Virus record (IMG/VR): IMGVR_UViG_3300017782_000079
Span: 1-36,119 of that record
Reading direction: 5' to 3' (one strand)
Origin: a virus
Length of the DNA stretch: 36,119 nt
The notes below the pieces were generated by a model. The model worked only from the letters and a program-made list of their open reading frames with translations, was not told where the DNA came from and did not search any database. The position numbers were made by a program, and so were the translations under genes. Below, in pieces: positions 1 through 6,943 of this stretch (position 1 is its first letter; every line of letters starts with the position of its first letter).

Positions 1-2
1 AA

Positions 3-1259
3 GCAAGTTTGTCGTCTAATACAGTAGGACAGACATATTCTTTTTGGTGGAATACTACAAATACAGGAATTAATAATTGGATATTTGCACTAAAACAAGA
101 TTCTACTTATCGAGCAAGGTTTTATCAAGACTATGCATATCAATTTAGAATCGGTACTCAAGCTGATTCTAATTATGTTTATGCAGGAGCAAGTGGTAAC
201 TCTACAGGAGTATATAACAATGGTGTATGGCATCATATATTAGTATATATAGATAACACTATTGGAAGCTCTAAAGTATATGCAAATGGAGTTGCTTTAT
301 CAATGGGTTCAGGAAATGGTAGCTCTTCTGTAGGAACATCTAACACGCTTGTTATAGGAAATAAAGCGGGTAGTATCTCTCAATTTGCAGTTTGGAGCGG
401 TGATAAAACATCATCTGCATCTGGTATCTATGCTACAGGAGTTAATGGCAATTTAATAAATTCTTATAACACAGACTTAATTAGCTATTGGAAACTTGAT
501 ACTGCAAGTACAGATGCTAACGCAATAAAAGATTTAGTTGGTACTAATCATGGTACTGTAAATGGTAACCCTACACTTAACACAGGCAATACAGGCACAG
601 TTGCGGGTACACCAGACTCAATTACAATTCGTGAGGGATTAACCTCTAACAAAGATGGATTAGGATTTCCGTTAACAAATCCAAGTAGCAATGTGTTAAG
701 GTTAAACGGTGTTAGTGAATATCTCAATTTAGGCAGTCCAACATCATTAACAGATATTTGGCAAACTGGTGCTACAGTTGAAATGTGGTTAAAACCAGAA
801 GGTTCAACAGGAAATATGGGAATTATGCACAAGTCTGGTAATGGTAATCAAGGATGGCAAATTAAATGCGATTCATTTAGTGGCGGTAAGTGGCACATTA
901 GATTAGTTGGTGTTTTTAGTGGTGATAATTATGTGTGGCAAAAAAATGCATATTTAACACCAGATATTTGGTCTTATTGGGCAATTACTTGGACAAGCAT
1001 AGCAGGAGGTTCAGCAACTTGGTACTCAAGCAATGAAGCAGGAGTATTAAGTCAAATTACTTCACCAAATGTAGATAACACATCTACAGGAACATACACA
1101 TCTGACGATGGTTTTGATTTAATTATAGGCTCAAAAGAAAATAATAGTACAAAATGGAATGGTATGATGGATGAAATAATGATTTACAATCGAATTTTAA
1201 CGAGTGATGAAATAAGTAAAAACTTTAAATATTCCAAAGGAAAGCATAAAAATGACTAA
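3..1259 (+). CDS. LamG/concanavalin-like tail fibre or adhesin, 5' partial
   Basis: The reading frame is open to the left edge, so the true start lies outside the window; the TTG at 9 is internal. Two concanavalin A-like (LamG, Laminin_G_3) sandwiches are visible, one at about residues 1-165 and one at about 220-405. Each has the usual landmarks: a GVWHHI or WSYWAIT strand, a Gly/Ser/Thr-rich core, and a closing strand of the ISQFAVW or MDEIMIYNRIL type. The linker is Asn/Thr/Gly-rich. Such domains bind glycans or proteins and are common in phage fibres, so host-surface binding is inferred from family and from the position just before the lysis genes. The stop overlaps the next start by 8 bp. 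Confidence 0.85.
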   Translation, partial: ASLSSNTVGQTYSFWWNTTNTGINNWIFALKQDSTYRARFYQDYAYQFRIGTQADSNYVYAGASGNSTGVYNNGVWHHILVYIDNTIGSSKVYANGVALSMGSGNGSSSVGTSNTLVIGNKAGSISQFAVWSGDKTSSASGIYATGVNGNLINSYNTDLISYWKLDTASTDANAIKDLVGTNHGTVNGNPTLNTGNTGTVAGTPDSITIREGLTSNKDGLGFPLTNPSSNVLRLNGVSEYLNLGSPTSLTDIWQTGATVEMWLKPEGSTGNMGIMHKSGNGNQGWQIKCDSFSGGKWHIRLVGVFSGDNYVWQKNAYLTPDIWSYWAITWTSIAGGSATWYSSNEAGVLSQITSPNVDNTSTGTYTSDDGFDLIIGSKENNSTKWNGMMDEIMIYNRILTSDEISKNFKYSKGKHKND

Positions 1260-1794
1260 TACATATTTAATATTAACTAAAGCAGTGTATGAGGGTAAGC
1301 TACCAAGCAAACTAAAAACTGCGGATAGATTGTCTTGGAATGAGTACACTTATAAAGATGTAGAGAAGACTGCTACACGATCTGTAGACAAATATGATTA
1401 TTATCCTTCAAGTGATAACACAAAAGCAGAGATAAAGGCTTATATGGACGATTGTGACGTAGATTATTCTTCAAGCGATACCAAGGCAGAGTTATTAGAA
1501 AAACTCATGTCAGAGCCTCATTCTGTGCCTAAAAAAGATGAAGAGTATACGTATACAGAATCTGTAGTAGATAAAACCACATTACAAAACCCAAGTTGGC
1601 AAGAATGTGCATTTAAACAAGGCAAATTAGGCGCACCAAGATGGAATAAAGACAATACAAAGGTTCTTGTTAAATATGAGTTATCCATCGCTGATGGAAC
1701 TCTAGACCAAGTCAAGGGAGTTAGTGGCATTACTGCTTTATCTCACAGTGAATGTTTAGCTGAAATGAAAAAGGATGAATGGTCTGGTGAATGA
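1252..1794 (+). CDS. Hypothetical protein with HeH/LEM-like helices
   Basis: This 180-residue, highly charged protein overlaps the LamG gene by 8 bp and is preceded by an AAAGGAAAG ribosome site. Residues about 50-88 hold two tandem segments of the form S-S-D-(N/T)-T-K-A-E-(I/L), which resemble the HeH/LEM helix-extended-loop-helix motif used for DNA or protein contacts. The C-terminal 80 residues look like a separate small globular domain rich in aromatic residues and lysine (QNPSWQECAFKQGKL). I do not recognise the full-length family. Position suggests a late accessory or virion-associated role. Confidence 0.75.
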   Translation: MTNTYLILTKAVYEGKLPSKLKTADRLSWNEYTYKDVEKTATRSVDKYDYYPSSDNTKAEIKAYMDDCDVDYSSSDTKAELLEKLMSEPHSVPKKDEEYTYTESVVDKTTLQNPSWQECAFKQGKLGAPRWNKDNTKVLVKYELSIADGTLDQVKGVSGITALSHSECLAEMKKDEWSGE

Positions 1795-1906
1795 GGATTT
1801 GAAAGATTACTTAACGATAATAGCTTTTTTAGTTATAGTGCTTGGCGGGTTGGTTTTACTTGGAAGTTGTGATAGTGGATGGTCAGTGGTTGGTTATGAG
1901 GTATGA
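1787..1906 (+). CDS. Small one-helix membrane peptide, possibly lipoprotein-like
   Basis: A 39-residue frame starts at GTG 1787 inside the end of the preceding gene and ends in TGA overlapping the next ATG (ATGA overlap). The product has a short acidic N-terminus, a hydrophobic helix (IIAFLVIVLGGLVLLG) and then S-C-D-S. The LGSC sequence is a weak lipobox, so an Rz1-like spanin lipoprotein is conceivable, but the proline-rich periplasmic part expected of Rz1 is absent. The tight overlaps on both sides support translation. No homologue is recognised. Confidence 0.45.
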   Translation: MNEDLKDYLTIIAFLVIVLGGLVLLGSCDSGWSVVGYEV

Positions 1907-2226
1907 GTGATGAAAAAACGTACAGAAGTTATGGTGTCACTAAACTTGACGATAATATGCGGATTAGTCTTAACCTTAAGTGGCTTGGGCAAATTATTGT
2001 GGGAGTTGGTATCGTTGTCATGGGCTACTTACGTATTGAAAATCGGATTGGAGAACTTGAACGAAGAATGGAACTTGCTAATTCCAGAATTGAAGACCTT
2101 GTCAGCAAACATATAGCAGAAGAAGAAGTAAAAATAACACAAATGCAAGAACAATTAGAATGGTATCAAACAGAACTAAACTTAAATCCCTTATCGTGGG
2201 GAAAGAAAAAAAGAAGAAAAAAATAA
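1903..2226 (+). CDS. Membrane-anchored coiled-coil protein (lysis region)
   Basis: The 107-residue product has one transmembrane helix at about residues 28-45 (LGQIIVGVGIVVMGYL) followed by a heptad-patterned charged helix (ENRIGELERRMELANSRIEDL...) and a very basic C-terminus ending GKKKRRKK. This i-spanin-like or holin-accessory architecture, and the endolysin about 900 bp downstream, suggest a role in lysis or envelope anchoring. That is inference; no family signature was identified. An overlapping frame at 1907-2116 looks like a shadow. Confidence 0.75.
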   Translation: MSDEKTYRSYGVTKLDDNMRISLNLKWLGQIIVGVGIVVMGYLRIENRIGELERRMELANSRIEDLVSKHIAEEEVKITQMQEQLEWYQTELNLNPLSWGKKKRRKK

Positions 2227-2327
2227 TCCTACCAAATGATTGGTGGGTTTCTGATTTAAGCGTCGAATTAGATGATATTGAACATACATATTTTATTAAC
2301 AAAGAAATACGAAGAGTACGAGGTTGA
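2196..2327 (+). CDS. Possible small overlapping ORF, 43 residues
   Basis: A GTG-started frame overlaps the end of the preceding gene in a different frame and fills the otherwise empty gap before 2334. The product begins with a lysine cluster and continues NDWWVSDLSVELDDIEHT, with no membrane helix. Support is limited to the open frame, gap filling and plausible composition. There is no strong Shine-Dalgarno sequence, although the purine-rich AAAG upstream may serve. Function unknown. Confidence 0.3.
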   Translation: MGKEKKKKKIILPNDWWVSDLSVELDDIEHTYFINKEIRRVRG

Positions 2328-2333
2328 AAAAAA

Positions 2334-2651
2334 ATGGATTTTTTAGCGATTTACAGCGAAGCGGGTATGATAGGTGTCGTAGGGGCTTTACTAGTGTTTA
2401 TGGTCTTCTCTATGAACAAAAGAGGGTCTGCGCAGGAAGGGAGTTTGCAAGACCTAAAAACAGAAAACAGAGGACAAAGTGAAACACTTGAAAACATGGA
2501 AAGTATGGTTATTAAGCTTATTAACAGGTGGAATAAGAGTGACGACAAGCTTGACAGAAAATTTGATTTACTTACGAAGGAAATTAATGATTTGGACAAT
2601 CAAGTTTCGGAAATAAAAGGAATTATCTCAAGACTTAACGGAAAACACTAA
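2334..2651 (+). CDS. Small membrane protein with coiled coil, holin candidate
   Basis: The 105-residue product has an N-terminal hydrophobic helix at residues 8-26 (EAGMIGVVGALLVFMVFSM) and a long amphipathic helix from about 45 to 100. The stop overlaps the next ATG by one base (TAATG). One helix with a charged tail fits pinholin-like or holin-associated proteins found beside phage endolysins. The assignment rests on topology and neighbourhood only; several similar one-helix proteins lie here and I cannot tell which forms the lesion. Confidence 0.75.
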   Translation: MDFLAIYSEAGMIGVVGALLVFMVFSMNKRGSAQEGSLQDLKTENRGQSETLENMESMVIKLINRWNKSDDKLDRKFDLLTKEINDLDNQVSEIKGIISRLNGKH

Positions 2652-2887
2652 TGAAACTAAATACAAATATATCTATAGAAAACATTGTAACAATAATAGC
2701 CTTGATTTCTTCTATGATGCTAGCGTTTGGATTTATGCAATATGACATTGACGTAATGAAAAAAGATTTACAATTAAAAGCAGATAAAGCTGAATTAGGA
2801 GCTGATAGAAAATTAATTACTTATAAACTTGATGTAATTATGGAAGATATTGAAGAAATAAAACAAACACTAAAAGAAAGGAAATAG
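2651..2887 (+). CDS. Small membrane protein with short coiled coil
   Basis: This 78-residue protein has a transmembrane helix at about residues 11-30 (IVTIIALISSMMLAFGFMQY), then a charged helix with LKADKAELG and EDIEEIKQTL heptads. It overlaps the upstream gene by one base and is followed one base later by the next ATG, so the row is translationally coupled. The topology matches the preceding protein, possibly an old duplication, but the sequences are not alike enough by eye to prove that. Likely lysis or membrane accessory; unproven. Confidence 0.75.
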   Translation: MKLNTNISIENIVTIIALISSMMLAFGFMQYDIDVMKKDLQLKADKAELGADRKLITYKLDVIMEDIEEIKQTLKERK

Positions 2888-2888
2888 T

Positions 2889-3143
2889 ATGGATTTTATT
2901 AGCGATTGGATGAGTTGGAGTAACTTTTTTTATTTAATAGGTATAATACTTGCGGGTTATGCTACTGCTGTAACTGCAAAAAACAGAAATACATTTGTTC
3001 AAATACAAGAGCTTGTTGATGTGCTAGAAGAAGCAAACAAAGATAAAAAAATAACTGCTGCGGAAAAAAAGAAAATAATGAAAGAAGTTTTAGACATTGC
3101 CAAAGCTGTAATCCAAAGCAAATGGGCAATCTGGTCTAAATAA
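2889..3143 (+). CDS. Putative holin, one-helix membrane protein
   Basis: The 84-residue product has an aromatic N-terminus (MDFISDWMSWSNFFY), a transmembrane helix at about 13-30 ending TAVTA, and a lysine/glutamate-rich amphipathic helix in the C-terminal half. It overlaps the endolysin start by one base (TAATG). Adjacency to the endolysin makes it the best holin candidate in the cassette, but the class cannot be fixed from sequence alone. An AGGAAATAGT purine stretch precedes the start. Confidence 0.75.
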   Translation: MDFISDWMSWSNFFYLIGIILAGYATAVTAKNRNTFVQIQELVDVLEEANKDKKITAAEKKKIMKEVLDIAKAVIQSKWAIWSK

Positions 3144-3541
3144 TGGCAAGATTTGGAAAAAGGTCAAGAGAAAGACTAAGAGGGGTAGACCCTAGACTGG
3201 TTGTTGTTCTAGAACGAGTATGTAAACATTTTGATATAACAGTTATTGAAGGTTTACGTAGTCAAGAAAGGCAAAACGAATTAGTAGAGCAAGGGAAAAG
3301 TAAAACTAAGTTTGGTAAACATGTTCAAGGTAAAGCTGTGGATGTAGCACCTTACCCAATCGATTGGAACGCTAGAGACGATTTTCATTATTTAGGCGGG
3401 TTTGTTTTGGGTGTTGCTGCTAGCATGGGCGTAAAGCTGCGCTGGGGAGGAGACTGGAATGCTTCTAGCACGTTTCAAGGAAAAAGGACAACTAAAGATA
3501 ATAATTTTGATGATTTAGTTCATTTTGAAATTTTAGATTAA
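3143..3541 (+). CDS. Endolysin, peptidase M15 (L-Ala-D-Glu / VanY-like)
   Basis: This 132-residue protein matches compact phage M15 peptidases (T5 endolysin type) that cut peptide stems of peptidoglycan. The zinc site is clear: H60 and D67 in KHVQGKAVDVAP, and H127 in DDLVHFEI, with D124 as the probable catalytic acid. EGLRS at 36-40 is the usual substrate-side strand, and LRWGGDW at 99-105 is typical of the family. There is no signal peptide, so export depends on a holin, consistent with the membrane-protein genes just upstream. Confidence 0.93.
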   Translation: MARFGKRSRERLRGVDPRLVVVLERVCKHFDITVIEGLRSQERQNELVEQGKSKTKFGKHVQGKAVDVAPYPIDWNARDDFHYLGGFVLGVAASMGVKLRWGGDWNASSTFQGKRTTKDNNFDDLVHFEILD

Positions 3542-3543
3542 TT

Positions 3544-4623
3544 TTGCCAAAACAACCAAACGGAATAACTAAAAAACCAACTCAAGATGTTGATGGAAAT
3601 CTTGTTGGTTGCAAAGAATGCCCTAATGAAAACATTAGAAAAGATGGGTTTCAATATTGGGCAAACAATAAAAAAAGACAAAGATATTATTGTCCTCAAT
3701 GCGGTAAAAAAACATTAAATCCTAAAATATTAAAATATAGCGATTTTGCAGTCCAAGACTTACCAACAGAGGAAATGGACATTGAAGATATTATTGAATA
3801 TCGTAAAAAAAGATATTTAAAAAAATATGATGCTTATAAACAAAGACAATTAATTGATATAAAAATTAATACTATGGGCCCTGTTGGCATTTGCCATTTT
3901 GGAGACCCTCATGTAGACGACGACGGAACAGACCTTGCCGAAATATATTCTTTATGTAATTTAATAAGAAAAACAGATGGTTTACTTGCGGGTAATTTAG
4001 GAGACGTTCAAAATAATTGGATTGGAAGATTAATGGCCTTACATAGTCAGCAATCAACGACAGCTAAAGAATCTTGGATGATTACAGAGCATTTTTTAAA
4101 TAGTGTTGATTGGCTTTATTTAATAGCCGGGAACCATGATGTTTGGAGCGGTGATGGCGACCCTTTAGAGTTTATTATGAGAGATAAAAAAGCCTTGTAT
4201 AAACAACACGGTGCTAGAATGAACCTTAGATTTCCAAATGGAAAGTGCATTAGAGTAAATGCTAGACATCAATTTAAAGGTAACTCCATGTGGAATACTG
4301 CTCACTCTATAAGTAAAGCCGTTCAAATGGGTTGGAGAGACCATATTCTAACTGCCGGCCATACCCACGTTTCTGGTTATCAAGTTTTAAAAGACCCTGC
4401 TAGCGGACTTATAAGCCATGCTATACAAGTAGCTTCGTTTAAAAACATGGATGAATACGCTAATAAATTAGGCTTAGATGATAAAAATATATTTAATGCG
4501 CCGGTTACTGTTATTGACCCTCAATATGATGATAATGACAATAGATTAATTACTTTATTTTTTAATCCATACGAAGGCGCAGAATACTTAGCTTATAAAA
4601 GAAAAAAATATAAAAAAATCTAG
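3544..4623 (+). CDS. Zinc ribbon fused to calcineurin-like metallophosphoesterase
   Basis: The 359-residue product has two parts. Residues 23-53 form a treble-cysteine ribbon (C23-x2-C26, C50-x2-C53) with the QYWANNKKRQRYYC spacing seen in IS1/InsA-type DNA-binding ribbons. Residues about 110-345 carry all metallophosphoesterase motifs: D121-P-H123, G-D154, GNHD 196-199, H242, and GHTH 272-275. It should be a two-metal phosphoesterase targeted by the ribbon, possibly a DNA 3'-end or nucleotide hydrolase. The start is TTG two bases after the endolysin stop, with no good ribosome site, so reinitiation is likely; the next Met (about 78) would delete the ribbon. Confidence 0.85.
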   Translation: MPKQPNGITKKPTQDVDGNLVGCKECPNENIRKDGFQYWANNKKRQRYYCPQCGKKTLNPKILKYSDFAVQDLPTEEMDIEDIIEYRKKRYLKKYDAYKQRQLIDIKINTMGPVGICHFGDPHVDDDGTDLAEIYSLCNLIRKTDGLLAGNLGDVQNNWIGRLMALHSQQSTTAKESWMITEHFLNSVDWLYLIAGNHDVWSGDGDPLEFIMRDKKALYKQHGARMNLRFPNGKCIRVNARHQFKGNSMWNTAHSISKAVQMGWRDHILTAGHTHVSGYQVLKDPASGLISHAIQVASFKNMDEYANKLGLDDKNIFNAPVTVIDPQYDDNDNRLITLFFNPYEGAEYLAYKRKKYKKI

Positions 4624-4694
4624 TATTATAAATAATAAGTTTTTAACTTAAACTTCTTCAAACAAACACAAACAAGAATAAAAGGAGTAATAAG

Positions 4695-4886
4695 TTGCAA
4701 GATTTTTTAACTGTTTCACAAGTTGCTGATGAATTAAAAGTTTCAAAAGGTACTGTTAGGCAATATATACAGACTGGAAAATTAAAAGCTAGTAAACCAA
4801 ACGGTAAGAATTTTATTATCTTAAAAGCTGAATTATTTAATTTTGTAAATAAAACTGAATACAAACCGCTCCCTACTACTCTTTAA
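4695..4886 (+). CDS. Excisionase-type HTH DNA-binding protein
   Basis: This 63-residue protein is a nearly complete HTH_17/MerR-like winged helix: LTVSQVADELKVSKGTVRQY is the helix-turn-helix, and IQTGKLKASKPNGKNFIILK is the wing. The start is TTG behind AAAGGAG. Such proteins act as excisionases or small regulators. No integrase is visible in the window, so a regulatory role is at least as likely. A conserved-loop hairpin begins immediately at its stop codon. Confidence 0.85.
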   Translation: MQDFLTVSQVADELKVSKGTVRQYIQTGKLKASKPNGKNFIILKAELFNFVNKTEYKPLPTTL

Positions 4887-4923
4887 TTATTAGTTCTTGA
4901 ATGTATATGAAAGAACTAATAAT
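4886..4923 (+). promoter_or_regulatory. Intergenic hairpin with conserved loop (copy 1)
   Basis: A 13-bp perfect stem (4886-4898 with 4911-4923) encloses the 12-nt loop GAATGTATATGA. It starts at the last base of the upstream stop codon and lies 20 bases before the start at 4944, with AAAGGAG between. The loop nearly equals that of copy 5 at 15386-15431 (GAATGTAAATGA, other strand), although the stems are unrelated. It has no U-tract, so a simple terminator is unlikely. Confidence 0.7.
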
Positions 4924-4943
4924 AAAAGGAGTTAGTAAAAAAG

Positions 4944-5141
4944 ATGACGAAAACAGAATCGGTTGCTCGAAAAAAATGTGCCAATTATGATATTGGCAAG
5001 TGTTTAGGGATAATGTTTAGAAGGGAGAGCGGAAAGCTTTTTATGCAGTTAGACGGTAAATATGCCGGCAAAAAATGCAAAGTAGAGTGCGGTAATTGCA
5101 ATTATTTTAATCACATAGTTCTTGGCGGTAGTGGTGGTTAG
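4944..5141 (+). CDS. Small cysteine-rich protein, probable zinc binder
   Basis: The 65-residue product has cysteines at 12, 19, 45, 49 and 52 (C-x6-C and C-K-V-E-C-G-N-C), a likely single zinc-binding knuckle. The start follows AAAGGAGTTAG with slightly long spacing. It opens the replication/recombination cluster. No enzymatic motif is present; small zinc-knuckle proteins in phages often act as host-protein binders, but nothing specific can be claimed. Confidence 0.7.
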   Translation: MTKTESVARKKCANYDIGKCLGIMFRRESGKLFMQLDGKYAGKKCKVECGNCNYFNHIVLGGSGG

Positions 5142-5322
5142 CGAAGAAAATACATTGAGCCTAAAAGTTGAGAGAGGCGATAAAACAACGGCAAAAGATA
5201 TTCACAATTTTTATTACACAATATACAAAATGGCTGAAAATCTTGGATTTAAAGTTATTGTTCCAGAAAAAACCAACCGGCAATTAATGTTATTAACGGA
5301 GAAAAAAAATGAAAAAAAATAA
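5131..5322 (+). CDS. Small hypothetical protein
   Basis: This reading frame overlaps the end of the preceding gene. The start is uncertain: TTG 5122, GTG 5131 and GTG 5134 are in frame, and 5131 is chosen because GGCGG sits upstream. The product is about 63 residues, mixed alpha/beta in character (LSLKVERGDKTTAKDIHNFYYTIYKMAENLGFKVIV), with a charged tail that ends in the next gene's ribosome site. Family not recognised. Confidence 0.6.
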   Translation: MVVSEENTLSLKVERGDKTTAKDIHNFYYTIYKMAENLGFKVIVPEKTNRQLMLLTEKKNEKK

Positions 5323-5419
5323 AACTTACAAAATAAAACGAAATTATACATTTATGGACAAAGTTATTCGTGGGGCTTATAAGTTTTTTGAGTCACCATT
5401 TGAGAGGAGCATTAAATGA
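5309..5419 (+). CDS. Small basic peptide, 36 residues
   Basis: An ATG-started frame is placed well behind ACGGAG and overlaps both neighbours (14 bp into the preceding gene, 4 bp ATGA with the following one). The product is strongly basic with an aromatic centre (KIKRNYTFMDKVIRGAYKFF). Coupling on both sides and the good ribosome site make it a likely real gene despite its size. Function unknown. Confidence 0.55.
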   Translation: MKKNKTYKIKRNYTFMDKVIRGAYKFFESPFERSIK

Positions 5420-5934
5420 GTGAAGAATTAATTACTCTTGACGAACTTGAACTCGATGATAATACATATACCGTTAGCGATAATAAAGTAGAAATAAAAG
5501 ATGTTCACGCTGACCAATTATTGTGGAAAATAAAAAAACTTGAAAAAGATATTGAAAATTTAAAGGCGAGACAAGAAGAATCTGTAGAGTTTTACAACAG
5601 GAGAATAGACTCTGTGCTAAATCAAATACGATTTAGAGCAAATTTACTTGAAAGACATATGCAAGTAGAACTTGAGTCTTCCGGTACAAAAACAAACAAA
5701 CTCCCTAATGGAGTACTGAGGCTTACCACTCGTAAAAAAAAGACTTTTGGCGATGAAGATGCATTACTCAAATTTTCTTTTGAGAATAATATACCTACTA
5801 AAGTCGTCGAAAAACCCGATAAAAAAGCTATTTATGAGCATACAATAGTAATGGGAGATGCTCCCGATGTTTGCTCTGAGGAAGAAATAACTAGCTTTTC
5901 ATATCAAACAACCAACAACCTAATGGAGGAGTAA
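5416..5934 (+). CDS. Gam / Gp157-like protein
   Basis: The 172-residue product has a central coiled coil (about 33-95: DQLLWKIKKLEKDIENLKAR...), followed by TKTNKLPNGVLRLTTRKKK. That layout is typical of Mu Gam-like host-nuclease inhibitors and siphovirus Gp157 proteins (helical hairpin, then a TKT-x-K-x-P-x-G strand). Those proteins protect phage DNA ends from RecBCD or accompany recombination genes, which fits the annealing/SSB-like gene 2 bp downstream. The two families cannot be separated by eye. The start follows GAGAGGAGC. Confidence 0.6.
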   Translation: MSEELITLDELELDDNTYTVSDNKVEIKDVHADQLLWKIKKLEKDIENLKARQEESVEFYNRRIDSVLNQIRFRANLLERHMQVELESSGTKTNKLPNGVLRLTTRKKKTFGDEDALLKFSFENNIPTKVVEKPDKKAIYEHTIVMGDAPDVCSEEEITSFSYQTTNNLMEE

Positions 5935-5936
5935 AT

Positions 5937-6623
5937 ATGTCTGTAAAAATACATGGCAAAGAATACCGCACAGTAGCTGAAAGAGTTAATCTTTTTCACG
6001 AAGAACATAAAGATGCAGTTAGAAGCGTAAAAACAAAAATACTGCATAATGACGAGAGAATCGTTTTAATGAGAACCACTATAAAAGTTGGAGACTGCGT
6101 TTACCATGGTCATGCCGGAGAAGTATATGGCAGTAGTAACATTAATAAAACATCTGCTTTAGAAAACTGCGAGACATCTGCTATCGGTAGAGCATTAGCT
6201 AGTGCCGGATTTGGTGGAACTGAATTTGCATCTGCTGATGAAGTTGCTAATGCTATATCACAACAAAATAGTATAAATAAATCGCCCGCAGCTCAAAATG
6301 GTTCTAGCACAAATGGACAAGAAGAAAAAAATGAACCATATATCCATAGTGAGGAAATGAGAGATTCTACTATTGGATTCGGAAAACACAAAGGAATGCC
6401 TTGGAGAGAACTACCCAAAGACTATGTTACTTGGTTAAGTAATAACTCAGATAATGCTAAGTGGCAAATGATGGCTATGGGGGAGATTACCGCTAGAGCA
6501 TCTGATAGTCTCGGTTTAAATAAAAAAACAGATAAGCAAGAAGAAGAATCTATTCAACATGAGATGCAGTTAAGTGCTGAGCCTAATATTGAACAGGAGG
6601 AAGATGATGCCTTACCATTCTAA
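5937..6623 (+). CDS. ssDNA-annealing/SSB-like protein with ExoX-like C-terminal domain
   Basis: Residues about 1-110 contain the phage signature INKTSALENCETSAIGRALA followed by GFGGTEFASADE, typical of ERF/Rad52-neighbourhood annealing or ssDNA-binding proteins. Residues 144-171 (GFGKHKGMPWRELPKDYVTW) match the ExoX-like C-terminal or DUF3820 domain. The last six residues DDALPF mimic the SSB tail (DDDIPF) that recruits host replication and repair proteins. A Ser/Asn/Gln linker joins the parts. Role inferred: coats or anneals ssDNA and recruits host machinery. The start follows GGAGGAG. Confidence 0.65.
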   Translation: MSVKIHGKEYRTVAERVNLFHEEHKDAVRSVKTKILHNDERIVLMRTTIKVGDCVYHGHAGEVYGSSNINKTSALENCETSAIGRALASAGFGGTEFASADEVANAISQQNSINKSPAAQNGSSTNGQEEKNEPYIHSEEMRDSTIGFGKHKGMPWRELPKDYVTWLSNNSDNAKWQMMAMGEITARASDSLGLNKKTDKQEEESIQHEMQLSAEPNIEQEEDDALPF

Positions 6624-6870
6624 AGGACAGAAAGAAGTTGTGCTTAGTCATTTAAAAGATAATAAGACTATTACATCTTGGACTGCAATACAAGAATATG
6701 GGATAACAAGATTATCGGATGTGATATTAAGACTTAGAAGAGAAGGGCATAATATCATAACTAAAACACAGTCAGGAATTGATAGGCGAGGGAAAAGTAG
6801 CACATATGCTAAATATGTTTATCTTGAACAAATACCTACAGGAGATACGTACAGTCTTGAATTTGCATGA
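6604..6870 (+). CDS. HTH_39-type helix-turn-helix protein
   Basis: The start at ATG 6604 (or ATG 6607) is chosen because AGGAGG at 6594-6599 sits at ideal distance; an upstream frame-mate start at 6574 lacks a ribosome site. The 88-residue product matches small phage HTH proteins: KGQKEVVLSHLKDNKTITSW, then EYGITRLSDVILRLRREGHN (recognition helix and RREGH loop), then a strand with basic residues. It is probably a DNA-binding modulator, and is coupled to the SSB-tailed protein by overlap. Two hairpins follow. Confidence 0.8.
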   Translation: MMPYHSKGQKEVVLSHLKDNKTITSWTAIQEYGITRLSDVILRLRREGHNIITKTQSGIDRRGKSSTYAKYVYLEQIPTGDTYSLEFA

Positions 6871-6927
6871 TTTACCTTCTTGTTCATGCAATCACAGGGG
6901 GCAAGTCTTCGTCATGTACTTGCCCCC
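6863..6927 (+). terminator. Tandem hairpins, terminator-like
   Basis: Two adjacent stem-loops lie here: TTGCATGA/TCATGCAA (6863-6870 with 6884-6891), which includes the stop codon of the preceding gene, and a strong 10-bp GGGGGCAAGT/ACTTGCCCCC (6897-6906 with 6918-6927). No T-run follows the second; ATTATAGGAG leads straight into the next ribosome site. It may attenuate or stabilise the mRNA rather than stop it completely. Confidence 0.55.
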
Positions 6928-6943
6928 ATTATAGGAGTTTAAT

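Noticed and set aside
1907-2116. A 69-codon frame overlapping the gene at 1903-2226, with a hydrophobic segment.
   Set aside because: The frame at 1903 has the ATGA overlap with the upstream peptide, a cleaner coiled coil and a better length; the other frame simply reads the same hydrophobic region out of phase.
4695-4886. Evidence of lysogeny from the excisionase-like HTH protein.
   Set aside because: No integrase, repressor pair or attachment repeat was found in the window; small HTH_17 proteins also occur in lytic phages.
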